Positions 48,114-58,417 of a stretch of 64,000 nucleotides of DNA are shown piece after piece. Location: assembly GCA_001632425.1 (NCBI GenBank), contig KV425565.1, forward strand, positions 62,001 through 126,000, given 5' to 3'. A program made the translations under genes and the position numbers. Numbering within the stretch: the first letter of the stretch is position 1; each line of letters starts with the position of its first letter. The DNA comes from Neolentinus lepideus HHB14362 ss-1. Taxonomy: Eukaryota; Basidiomycota; Agaricomycetes; Gloeophyllales; Gloeophyllaceae. The notes beneath the pieces were generated by a model, which worked only from the letters and a program-made list of their open reading frames with translations, was not told where the DNA came from and did no database searches.

Positions 48114-49471
48114 TCACCTCGCCCCGGTGTCTTTACTTGAGCTATTGCTCTTTGCCGTCTCCTGTTGCTGCGCATGATGTTGCTGTTGGACGTGCGCCTG
48201 GACGGCAGGCGGTATCGACGCCGCGCGCTTGGGGGTCAGACGCCCAGTGCTGGACTGGTCGGCGGAGGCGCTGCGTCTGTCCCACTCTTCCTCAACCCCG
48301 GATGATCCAGGGCTCTGACTTGCTTGATTCGATGCAGCGGCAGCTGCTCGATTCTCGTGGGCGACACGGCAATCTGCGCCTCCTTCGGAACGTACTGTAG
48401 ATAGACGAGCAGATCGGGAAGTCATCAATAAGCGCTCGGCGGATACAGAGGTTCGGACCGGACTCACGATGTCTCTGCACGGGTACGGTATGTTATCAGT
48501 ACCGAGATTTGCGTGCCAGAAGGGACCGTGTGAACGTACATTTAACGCATCGAGCCTGCTGAAGGTCTTTCCACACCCTGAGCAGACGTTCTGTTGGGAA
48601 CGCTGAGTATGTAAGGCCTGATGGCGTCTAGAAGATGTCAAGCCGTGACAATGAGGAAATAACGAAATGCTCACTTGCAGTCGTGCTGCCTCGCAAAGCC
48701 CTTCCCGCAACCCGGCCACTCGCAGACATAGGGGCGTTCTTCGGTGTGGGAGCGAAGATGTCCTGAGCCGGAAGATGTGAATTGTGCGCGAGACGGCATC
48801 GAGGACAATAACGCACCTCTCAAGTTAAATCGACGCGTAAACGTGCTCCCACATCCAGGGACGGGACATACAAAGTGTGCCTCGTTTCGACGTCGACTGG
48901 CACTTGCCGCCTGTGTGGCGGAAGTGGTGACCTGCTGCTTCTCGACCTGGAGAATCGGTGGTAGACGTGGCATCGACGCCATCGGGACGTACTGGGTGCC
49001 TGCCATGTTGCGGGTTCCGGACTCTGACAGATGCGACGAGTGGGCGGGCGGGGGAAGGGCCTGGGCATAGAGGGCGGCTGCGTTGGGTGCAAAGTGGGCG
49101 TCATGATTAGCGACTTTGGAGCCGTGGCCGCGACTGCGGTCGGATGTCAGTGGTTCTGTCGGGGGCGGAACGATGCGTGTTGTTGTGTAGTTGATGTTGG
49201 TAGACGAGGAGGGTACGCTGTAGGGTGTGGTGTTGGGCGAGTGGTACTGATACTGGGAGCTGGAAGGGGGTTGCTGGGGCGGGGGGTGTTGGAAGGGGGG
49301 TGGATGTCTCATGTTGTCGCGGTCGCTGTGCTGGACGTCTTGCTGGTCGTGTTCAAAGGGGCGCTGGTTGGGAGGCATGTCTTGGGACGGGTAGTGGAGG
49401 TGATAGGCAGCATCAGGGTAGGAAACTTTTATGGCGCTGTTAGGCCACACAGTTGATGGCTGGACGTCCAT
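48114..49471 (-). CDS. CRZ1: C2H2 zinc-finger transcription factor, CRZ1-like (calcineurin-responsive)
   Basis: Five exons. A Gln/Pro/Ser-rich N-terminus of about 210 residues is followed by finger 1 (CPVPGCGSTFTRRFNLRGHL), finger 2 (CEWPGCGKGFARQHDCKRHQALH) and an atypical third finger, CSGCGKTFSRLDALNRHL then RSEGGADC. FARQHD-RKRH and DALxRHxRSE are hallmarks of Crz1/Prz1. The three introns fall inside the fingers, and a 7-nt exon (48468-48474) supplies RH of finger 3. The C-terminal tail is Gln/Ser/Ala-rich. Crz1 enters the nucleus after calcineurin dephosphorylation and drives calcium and cell-wall stress genes. No calcineurin docking motif was confirmed, so that regulation is inferred from family. 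Confidence 0.75.
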
Positions 49472-49908
49472 CTGCTTCTGTCTTCTGTTTGCGTCTAATA
49501 ATACCGACGAAAAGAACGTTGTGGGTAAGCAGCAAGCGTAAGCACCAGGCCGCTATAAGGGGCGTCCGGCAGTGCCCGCCATAGGCCTGGCACAGCCTTT
49601 GTTTAGCCGCCAGCCGACATTAAATACCATTAATATTCCATCAAATTATTTTAAGTCTACTTAAATATTCACTGATCTTCTCCCTGCAACGTGCCACTCC
49701 CGCAACGGCACCGCATGCACTCCCACTCCGTCTTCCTTCTGATTCGTGGCTGTGCAAGCTGTACATCACCCTCTCCCATCATCACTGCACCCTGTCCGGC
49801 TTTCAAAGTTCACGCATCGGCCCCTCCCAATCCCCGACACGCTCGGAACGTTTCGTCGACTGATTAAATTCCATCCGATTCGAGATTACATTACATTCCA
49901 ATCCACGG
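49472..49908. promoter_or_regulatory. 5' flank of CRZ1-like gene
   Basis: About 440 bp, notably AT-rich at 49620-49670 (runs such as TTAAATACCATTAATATTCC), between the CRZ1-like start and the lipase stop. No gene was supported. Confidence 0.45.
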
Positions 49909-52900
49909 CTACTCGAATATATGAGAGTCTAGCATCCGTCGCCGTCTCATCAGCTCCGTTTCAGTGATCGTCGCAGTCCAGGTCCCTTTCGACGCGCTCC
50001 CTCGTCGGGGCGATCTCACGCGTTCTGGTACCTCCTCCGGCATCTCTAGAATAGACCCATGCAGGATATCTAGTCGGGGCGTCGGTCGAGCCCTTGCTGC
50101 ATTCTCGGGCTGCTCGGTCGACGCTGTCGGGCGCTGATCAACCTCGTCGGCGACCACAACCTTCGGCAATTGCTCGACGGGCTCCTCGTGCAGCGTGTCA
50201 TCCGAGCTCGCGCGGCTCACGTGCGACTTGTCCGAACCCTCTGTAACAGACGACCTGGGGCTGCGTTTCTTGGTCACGAACGTAATGGGATCATCCGTCT
50301 CAGTCTCCGACGTGGACGCGCCCACATCTCTTGAAACTGGCGCCGCAGTACTGGGCACCCGCAAGCTGTTCGACGCACCCGCCAAGCGGTCCGCAGCCAC
50401 ACCCTCGCCCCGCGCGCTGAAAACGTCGTCCATCCAGTCCGCGACGTCGTTTATAGCGGCGCGGGCCTCGCTCATCAGCATCGGCATCTGCAGGTACCCG
50501 TGGCTCCACTCAGAGTAGATCACCATCTGCACCCAGTCGTCCTCGCTCTCCGCCGCTAGCCGATCGAGCTCGCGTCTCAGGGCCGCGTCCGACCGCCCAC
50601 CCTCGGCAGCGCTCATCCGCAGCGACTCCCCGAATTTCGCGCTCGCCCCTGAGACCGCGCGCTCGAGCTCCCTTCTCCTCTCCCTTTTGGCTTCACGTAC
50701 CCGCCCAGCAAAGATAACGGTATCATCCACAAACGGGTCCTTCTCCCCGCATTGCATCAGAAGAGGCGGGAACTGCGCGAGAATATGGCTTGGCGCTAGG
50801 ATCGGGGAAATATGATAGTCTGTCGCAAAGTCTGGATTACGGTACGGCCCGATGTAGAGTATCGCCATTGCGCGCATCTACAGCACGGGAAAAAACATCA
50901 TTAGTAACAGCAGCGGCAAAGTGTGCAGAGTTCCGAACAGCAGAAAACACGCGATGTCCGGCCGGCGTTACGTGCAGCATCACGGGTATCCCGGACTTAC
51001 CATGCTAGGCGAGATTATTCGATCTTGGAAATATCCCGTGCGACTGGTCATAGTGATCCTGGTCCCAATAGGCGCCTTGTTCTCCTTCTTGAGGACATCA
51101 GAGTCGGCACGCGCAACCTGCCGCGAAAGCTCCTGCTGCTGCTCTTCCAGCTGCACTGCATTGAGGGACGGCTGCTTCGCGTGCCGCGCGCGCGCGTAGA
51201 TCGGCCTGTCTTCCTCATTCACCTCGCTGGAATCGCCCTCGTCTTCCTCGTCGGCCACGCTGCCGGCGTCTACAGCCAAATACTGATTCGCGTGCGGGCG
51301 CGCAATCAGCTCGGACTTCGGGCGCGCACGTCTGCGCAGCGGTGGGGTTTCCGTCGCCGGCGATGTTGGGGAGGCGAAGTTGAGCTCCTTGAGCGCGTCC
51401 CGCCAGGTATGACGCCTGCGACGCAGCCTACGATCGCCCACCATCGACAGGGGGCTGATATGTCCGAAGTGGTCCTTCTGCTCGGCCAGCCCGGAAATGT
51501 GGCCGGAAGATTGTTCCGAGCGCAACACCTGTAGGTTCGCGGGAGACATCCAGGAGGTGAAGTTGAAGTCCAGGGCGGCGTAGTTGAGAACCATCGCTGT
51601 CGGGCTTGGGAGATGCAGGGATGACTGGGTCTCCACGATCTTGATCATGCAGTTGGCTGCAAAGCATGCTCCCCTGTATCCAATGCGAGAATCGTCAGTA
51701 ATTCCTCCGAGGAGATTAACCAGATAGACAAGACGTACGCCGAGTCCCCGGTCATAATAATGTTCAACTTCTTGCCCGACATGCCGATCAATTGACCGGA
51801 CGACTCAACCAGGACACGGTAAGTATCGAAGATCTCGTCGATGGCAAAAGGATAAGGGTCTGGAATACATCGTTAGATCGAGACTAAGCTACTTATAATG
51901 ATAAGATAAAATTACATTCCGGGGCCTTGCCGTAGTCAATAGACAACACGGGCTTTCCGGTGCGGACCGCCCACATATGAAGGCGTTCGTCGTGATGTTC
52001 TGGTGTCATCGCAATAAACCCTCCTCCGGGTACATCAAAGATAAGGTCAGTCGCCTGGCTCAGTTTGTTCTCTGGAGGTGCGAAGAGCAGCCATGCCGTG
52101 ATAGGTCGCTGGTAATCGGAGTCTCGAGGCCGTGGCAAGAGAATCTTTCTCTTAACTGATACGCGTGGTTTATACGTGATGGCTCGTATCTGATTATCAG
52201 TCAAATAATGTGAGACAGTGAGATTAGAATGCAATAAACGTGTCCTACGTATGGATTTGTTGTCTTCTCCCATGTTGTGCGAAGCATCTCCACGGTAGGG
52301 ACTGCTCTGAATCGGCGGAGCTGAAGAGCTTGCGGTTAGAAAGAGTTGGAGCACCTATGAATATAACTGCGTACCTTCTCTTCGGCTTCATTCGCATAAA
52401 TGATGTAATATGCGGAGAAAAGGAGAGAGCAGATGTCCTTCAGCCACTTTGGCCGAATACTCATGGCCGTAGCAAAGCCTGCGTCGAGGCCAGTGGCAAT
52501 CCATGTCGCGCGGTAATAAGAGGGCGAGTACTATTTGCAACAAACTTAGTATGACGCTAATTATGTTGTCCAGTGACACTGACGAGATTAGCCAGAGGTT
52601 CTGGGGCTGCGCAACGGCCATTAGTTCAGACAATAGAAGTGTCAGAGTAAAGACGCACCCATCAGACCAAGAATCTTATCAATATTGCGCAGTGCGTACA
52701 CGGCTGTCAATGTACTGACAATAATTTGCCATGGCGTAAAGCGTTCTAGTACCGTCTCGTTGGCAACATATCAAAAACCAGCGATGGGACAACATACGCA
52801 ATCTTCTGTTTGCTCGCCGTATCCAGAGTAGACGCGGCCCACTTTCGTGTCCTCGCATAATCTGCCAAAGCCAGAAACAAAGTACCAAGAATACCTGGCA

Positions 52901-53005
52901 GCGTGGAATAAATGTAATTAGCATCAGAACACACCGCAGGACGATTGTAATAACCTTTGCACGTTTCCAAGACGGACTGGGACGACCTAGGAGATGGTCC
53001 AACAT
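49909..53005 (-). CDS. Hormone-sensitive-lipase-type alpha/beta hydrolase
   Basis: A multi-exon gene with approximate N-terminus (ATG at 53005 proposed; several hydrophobic 5' exons, e.g. ILGTLFLALADYARTRKWAA). The catalytic core starts near ITAWLLFAPPENK with the oxyanion loop VPGGGFIAMTPEHHD, VLSIDYGKAPEYPYPFAIDE, the nucleophile elbow TGDSAGACFAANC (spliced within GDSA|G), the acid loop LLMQCGEKDPFVDD and the histidine in EWSHGYLQMP. HGGG-like plus GDSAG place it in the HSL family (carboxylesterases, triacylglycerol lipases). About 180 residues rich in Arg, Glu and Ser are inserted between the nucleophile and the acid residue, and about 160 disordered residues follow the His. Membrane anchoring by the N-terminus is inferred. 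Confidence 0.85.
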
Positions 53006-53415
53006 GATGAACTGGTAGAAAGAGACGAAACGAGTCGGTCGGACATTATGCAGTGTGTCCATCGAAGGGGGATTGCTTGCATGTGATAATCACAAAGTCA
53101 CTTCTATCTTTGGCCAGGCTATGATCCCATCTCGAGTGCCCCGCACGAGCCCCGAGGCGCACCGTACAGGATATAGGTGTGTTCTGCGGTGTCGGCAGTC
53201 ATCCAAGACGCGCTCGATGGTAGTTAGAAGCAAGAAAGCTACCACAGGCACGGCGTCGGGATGCGACATCTATTGGAACGGCATATACCATATTCGCCGG
53301 CTTCGATCGGTTATCGGCATGATCCTGATAGGAAGGCCCGAAAAATGGCTTCTAGTAACTTTGCAGTACGCTGGTGACTGGCTAGCGGTCGAAGTAGTGG
53401 AACAGACATTGCGCT
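53006..53415. promoter_or_regulatory. Divergent promoter of lipase and allantoate-pathway fusion gene
   Basis: About 410 bp between the proposed starts. Fungal allantoin genes are commonly controlled by GATA factors under nitrogen limitation. GATA/TATC cores occur here (for example TATCTT near 53104), but they are too short to be decisive. Confidence 0.4.
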
Positions 53416-55823
53416 ATGGCATACGAGCGTGTTTCTTTGGATCGGTTCTCGACGTTTGCCACTGCCATCGGTGTGTGTAGTGTCCGGCTGTCATATATCA
53501 GACTGATGGATTTGCTGTGCTTGACAGAGTTATCGAGTGTCGCTCTCGGAGGCAGGATTGTCTCGGTGTCCGATGAGTTCTTTGCAGAGGCGTATAATCT
53601 GCTATTGGTAGAGGTATGAAGACCTCTTTGAGAAGAAGACTCAGTACCGACCCCTCTATAGCCTGCGCAGAGTTTGAAAGGACAGTTTGGCCCCAAAGGT
53701 GCCTTATACAGTGGGTGGGAGACTCGGCGACATAATCCAACTTATGACTGGTAATATTTCCCTGTAAATTGTCTTGAGCTTTTTGAGCATTACTGCTTCA
53801 TTCAGGTGCATCATAAAGCTCGGGGCAGCGGGCACTATCTTTGGATTCGATGTGGATACATCACATTTCAACGGTAAGCATCACAAAGACACAGGCGTTG
53901 CAATGTCGCGCTTACTTGGTATTCTCAGGGAATGAGGCGCCTGAAGTATCCGTCGACGCGCTGTTCTCGATGGAGGAACAGGAGCCCCGAGCCGATGATT
54001 CCAGAGTAAGCTCCGTCCTTCCTATCCTTCATAGCGAAGTATGATAACTCTGCCCTAGTGGAAGAAAATTCTTCCGAAAGTGCCTTTAGGACCAAATTCT
54101 AGGCACTTATTCAAGATCACCGAGACGCCTGGGTTTAACTATATCAAGTTGAATATGTACCCAGATGGAGGCATTGTATGTGATATCATCATGTCCGCCG
54201 AGTTAATTACTCAGCGTATTCTGCCATGTTAGGCGCGTTTTCGTGTTTATGGGCTTGTCACCCCAATTTTCCCGGAAAACCCGACAGACCTGTTGGACTT
54301 AGCACACGTTTTGGCAGGAGGCCGCGTTGTCTTCACTTCCGACCAACATTTCGGCGTTGGTTCGAACCTTATTTTGCCGGGACGAGGCAAGTTCCTCTCT
54401 CATCAAATTTCTACGTACTGAGACTTCATTCTATTCCATTTCCATGACATCGCATCCGCCGAATGGACGGCTTTTGTTCCGATGTCGCGCCGTATACAAT
54501 GTTCTGACAATAGGCAAGGACATGGGAGATGGATGGGAGACTAAACGAAGCAGAGAAAAGGGTCACAGGGACTGGACCATCATCAAGCTGTTCGTCTCCG
54601 GAGATCCGCTTACTCATCGACATCTAACGTACGCTGAATTTGGATTTTAGGGGCGCTCCTGGCTATCTAGAACAGGTGGAGATTGACACGGCACACTTCA
54701 AGGGTAACTTCCCGGAAAGCTGCGAAATTCACGCGACCAATAGCACCACCCTCATTCCTGAAGACCAATCTGAAGATGCGTGGACCCTTGTGTTATCCCG
54801 CACGAAACTAGGACCGCACCGAAGGCATTTCTTCCAGCTGGAAACTGTCCCAACCAGCACTTTCACGCATTTTCGTGTTACAATATACCCGGATGGAGGA
54901 ATTAAACGCGTCCGGGTTCTGGGACGGCGAGCGAAGCTCTCTTCATCAGCAGCGTCGAATGCTCCAAGTTTGTCCTCCACGCCTATAGCTGCGCACGACA
55001 AGTCCGTTGACGCAACCTCCGACGAGGTCGGCGGTCCGTTAGCTGTTTCATCGCCATCACAAGCCAATCTGGCGCCGACGATCCCGGCTGTCCCGTTGAC
55101 CCCTGAAGCGTTCGCACCCTTTGGCCGGGTGATTATGGGCCATTCTGACCTGGATGCTGTGCCCCGCGGTGTCAAAGTCACTGCCGCCAATAATGGTACG
55201 GCCAGTAAATTCCATAAGCTGTCGCTCTTAGAGTCTTCGTACCCGATTGATTCGGGTGCGACGACGGGTATATCTGTGTACAGATGCTCTCCCATACCGA
55301 GCGGACGCTGGCAAGTGAAGCTACTCGAACGCCACCCGTACACTAACCAGGCCTTCATTCCCATGGGCGTGGGCTCCGGTTTAGCCAATCTTGGGGGAGC
55401 TGAAGACGCTTTGCAGATGCCGGGGAGGGCTTATCTTGTTATAGTCGCTAAGAACGGGAAAGACAACAGACCAGATCTAAAGACTATGCGCGCGTTCATT
55501 GCTAGTGCCGGCCAAGGCATAGTCTACGACACTGGCATCTGGCGTAAGTGGTTTCCCCTAGCTACTGATCCTAGTAACCGTATTACTGATCACACGTGTC
55601 CATCTCCAACCTTGTCACTAGATCATCCCATGGCCGTTCTAGAGACGGTAAATTAGCAGCTTTTATTCTTGCAGCCCTGAACTAACTACCTTTGTGTTGC
55701 TGACAGAACATGGATTTCGCGTGCGTGGAGACGCAGATCGGTAATGGGGATAAATCAGACTGCGAAGTCGTCGATCTAGATAGCACCGAAGGGTATTACA
55801 GTATCCAGATCCCCAGTCTCTGA
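53416..55823 (+). CDS. Allantoicase fused to ureidoglycolate lyase
   Basis: About nine exons. The first allantoicase repeat has [60 protein letters not shown] and [20 protein letters not shown]. The second mirrors it: [60 protein letters not shown] and [20 protein letters not shown] roughly 50-residue Ser/Ala linker leads to a ureidoglycolate lyase (AllA/DAL3-like) domain: [56 protein letters not shown] and [16 protein letters not shown]. Allantoicase releases urea and ureidoglycolate from allantoate; the lyase then gives glyoxylate and urea. In yeasts these are separate proteins (DAL2, DAL3). The whole frame passes through the linker within one exon, so the fusion is real in this sequence. 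Confidence 0.93.
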
Positions 55824-56277
55824 CATCCCAGTGCCGGCGCCGTCCCACAGCTCATATGTGAATGTAAACGCCGGCCACCGAAGAATCTGAAGAGGTGCGC
55901 ATGGCACCATGCATATTGACTCGCTTATGCACGGTTGTTCCTTTTGTAAATGGATGCCCAGGACCGGCTCGCGGTTGTAATTTCCAAGAGGAGATCCACG
56001 CCGCAATCCACGAGACACGTCCCTTGCTCTCGTGATGGCGATAACATTGAACCTCGTACGAAATGGCACTGCCGAAATGAACTGCCGTTCAAACTTTCAC
56101 TGCTGCCCTGAAGCGATGGACTCAAGTTCGAATCGCCATCATCATCATCGCCACTTGCACTTCAGATGAGATAATCGTGACCATTGAGAAGAGAAGACTA
56201 TACATGCAGCACCATATCGCACAATGTTATACATAATAAGGCATCAAGATGAAATGGAAGAGAATAGATAATACATC
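55824..56277. other. Convergent intergenic stretch
   Basis: About 450 bp between two convergent stops, probably both 3' UTRs. No domain-bearing frame or RNA was recognised. Confidence 0.5.
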
Positions 56278-57904
56278 CTACATTGAAGCACCGGCACCGG
56301 CACAAGCATTCGCATCCACACTGGCCCGGGCGCACATTTGCGGGGCCCCGCTCGTAGGGTTAGCGTCGACAATGGTGGCAGGGACATCTACATAGTTGTC
56401 AGCATAAATATAAAGAACATGTATCTTTCTTACTCACCTGGTACATTGGGGACGTCGCCAGGAATAGCAAGGACACCGGGGGCATTGGGCAGGTGGATAG
56501 AGATGGTCGGATCATTACCATTGCCAGAGTTAGAGCCGTCGCCGCCGCCGTTGTTGCCAGGTGCTGTCGATCCACCGTTGCCCGAACTGCTTGAGGGACT
56601 TGAAGAGCTTCCCGCACCGTTCTGACCGCTCGTGTTGCCGGTGTTGCCGTGTCCGTTCCCGCCGCCTTGGTTCGAAGGAGTCTGGTCTTGGGGTCGAGGG
56701 GCGTTGTTGGTCTGAGTCTGCGTGTTGCCCGAAGGAGCGTCGGGGCCATTCGCGTTGCCGTTGGGGTTCTGGTTGCCTTGAGATTGAGGCTGAGGTTGAG
56801 CGGCGTTGTTGGCTTGAGTCTGCGTGTTGCCCGAAGAAGCGTTGGGGCCATTCGCGTTGCCGTTGGCGTTCTGGTTGCCCTGAGGTTGATGTTGCGGCTG
56901 AGCGGCGTTGTTGGCCTTGGCCGAAGGGGCGTTGGAGCCATTCGCGTTGCCGTTGGCGTTCTGGCTGCCTTGAGATTGAGGCTGAGATTGAGCGGCGTTG
57001 TTGGCCTGAGTCTGCCTGTTGCCTGAAGGAGTGTTGGGGCCATTCGCGTTGCCGTTGCCGTTAGCGTTCTGATTGCCTTCAGGTCGATGTTGAGATTGAG
57101 CGCCACCGTTCGAGCCGTTCGTGGGTTGAGCATGACCTTCAGGACGAGCGCCAGGACTGCCGTTGTTGCCAGGGGGAGGGTGAGTGCCGCCGTTCGCGCC
57201 GGTGTGAGGGCCGTTGGGGTGGGATTCGCCTTGCTGAGCTCCACCTGCACGATTGCCGTCGTCGGAGCCTGCGCCATGGGTGGGAGCACCTGGAGTCGAG
57301 CCGCCGCTAGTGCCGGATCCTGCTTGCACACCGTCTTGATCGGGAGTGTTGCCGTCGCTGCCGCCTTGTTTGGGGAGGCCACCGTTGCCGAGGAGTGCCG
57401 GTATGTCTTCTAGGATGTCATCGACGGGAGTGCATGAATCTGACATTGTAGCGTTCTGAATACCTATGCACTTGCAGAGAAGGCGGCCGAAGACGCTGCG
57501 ACTGATGTGTTCCGGGGCTTGAGTCTGGTTTGTGGCGAGCTGGGTGAGGTTGGCGGCGGGATCCGTATAGTTAATGCCGAGGATGACGCAGAGATTCGCG
57601 GTGATCTGCGTGTGATTGTTCGCGAGGTCCCCGATGGTTGACGAGCCGTTGGAGGAGATGTCAATAAAGTCCGACTGGAGCGGTGGCGATGGGTTCGTCT
57701 GTGTGCAGCGAGTTAGCTGCGATAACTATGGACATGAACTTGGCTTACGACGTTTAGCTGCAAACTCTCATTGAGCTGTCGCGCAGGGTACTTGTGCTTA
57801 GCATGCAACTCGACGACGTGGTGAGAGGGCGAGGGTGCAACCAGAGCCGAAGCTAGAGAAGCAAGAAGACAAGAGGCGGCGAGTAGTCGATGGAGAGAAG
57901 GCAT
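56278..57904 (-). CDS. Secreted Asn/Gly/Gln-rich repeat protein
   Basis: Three or more exons. The ATG at 57904 is chosen because MPSLHRLLAASCLLASLASA is a clear signal peptide. A folded-looking N-terminal part of about 130 residues has N-glycosylation sites (NES, NGS, NHT, NYT, NLT, NQT) and Cys in LCVILGI, LLCKCIG and SCTPVDD. Then comes a long low-complexity region with four in-frame tandem units (56703-57104) of GNTQTQANNAAQPQPQSQGN type, flanked by Gly/Asn/Ser-rich sequence. The last exon, after VPG|DVPATIVDANPTSGAP, ends with a Cys-containing tail. Cell-wall or extracellular location is inferred. No enzymatic motif. Confidence 0.8.
56703..57104 (-). repeat. Four in-frame coding tandem repeats (102, 102, 90, 108 bp)
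   Basis: Units begin at 56703, 56805, 56907 and 56997 on the plus strand, each with GTTGTTGG and containing GCCATTCGCGTTGCCGTTG. All lengths are multiples of three, so the frame is preserved. They code for Asn/Gln/Gly/Pro-rich peptides within the secreted protein. Such arrays typically vary in copy number between strains. Confidence 0.9.
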
Positions 57905-58417
57905 GATAAAAAGGAATGTCGTCGTAGGATGTCGTCGAAAGAAAGGGTGGATGAAGGAGTGGAAGTGGGAGTCGAGAGTCAAGGAGCTAAGGAAAGAATT
58001 GAGGAATGCGCCCACCTTATGTACAGGCAGGAGGGGGGCTGACCGGGGCAATCCTGCGCCCTCGGCTTGCCAGCCACCTGTCAGTACTGTCAATCGTGCC
58101 AGCCACCACAAGCCCAGGCGAGTCTTCCCCAGTACACGGCCTGTCATTTAAACACGGAAATCATTGGGCTCAGCTGCCTCTGCACCGTGTGCGACACAGA
58201 ACATCCCCACAAAGCCCATCTTGAAGCCACATTCAAGAATCCATTACAACGGCGCGCTGATGCGGTCTGTTGAACTCTGTTCAGTGTTCGCGGGAGCCAC
58301 AGAACTAAGAAATTCTGTCGGAGTCTGAAACACGACTGCTTTGCATAACTTGTCGTCACATTATTGAGCGTTCTGTCTTTCTGTCCTCTATTACTGTCTC
58401 AAACTCGGTGTCCATTC
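57905..58417. promoter_or_regulatory. Divergent promoter of secreted protein and BRE1
   Basis: About 510 bp between divergent starts. The secreted-protein frame is open upstream to about 58147 but lacks any domain there. No TATA box or repeat stands out. Confidence 0.45.

Noticed and set aside
54729..55388. Minus-strand open frame of about 219 codons opposite the allantoicase fusion
   Set aside because: It is antisense to two clearly conserved enzyme domains and has no motif of its own.
56561..57064. Plus-strand frames opposite the secreted repeat protein (Arg/Cys/Trp and Val/Leu-rich)
   Set aside because: They mirror the tandem repeats on the coding strand; the minus strand has the signal peptide and glycosylation sites.
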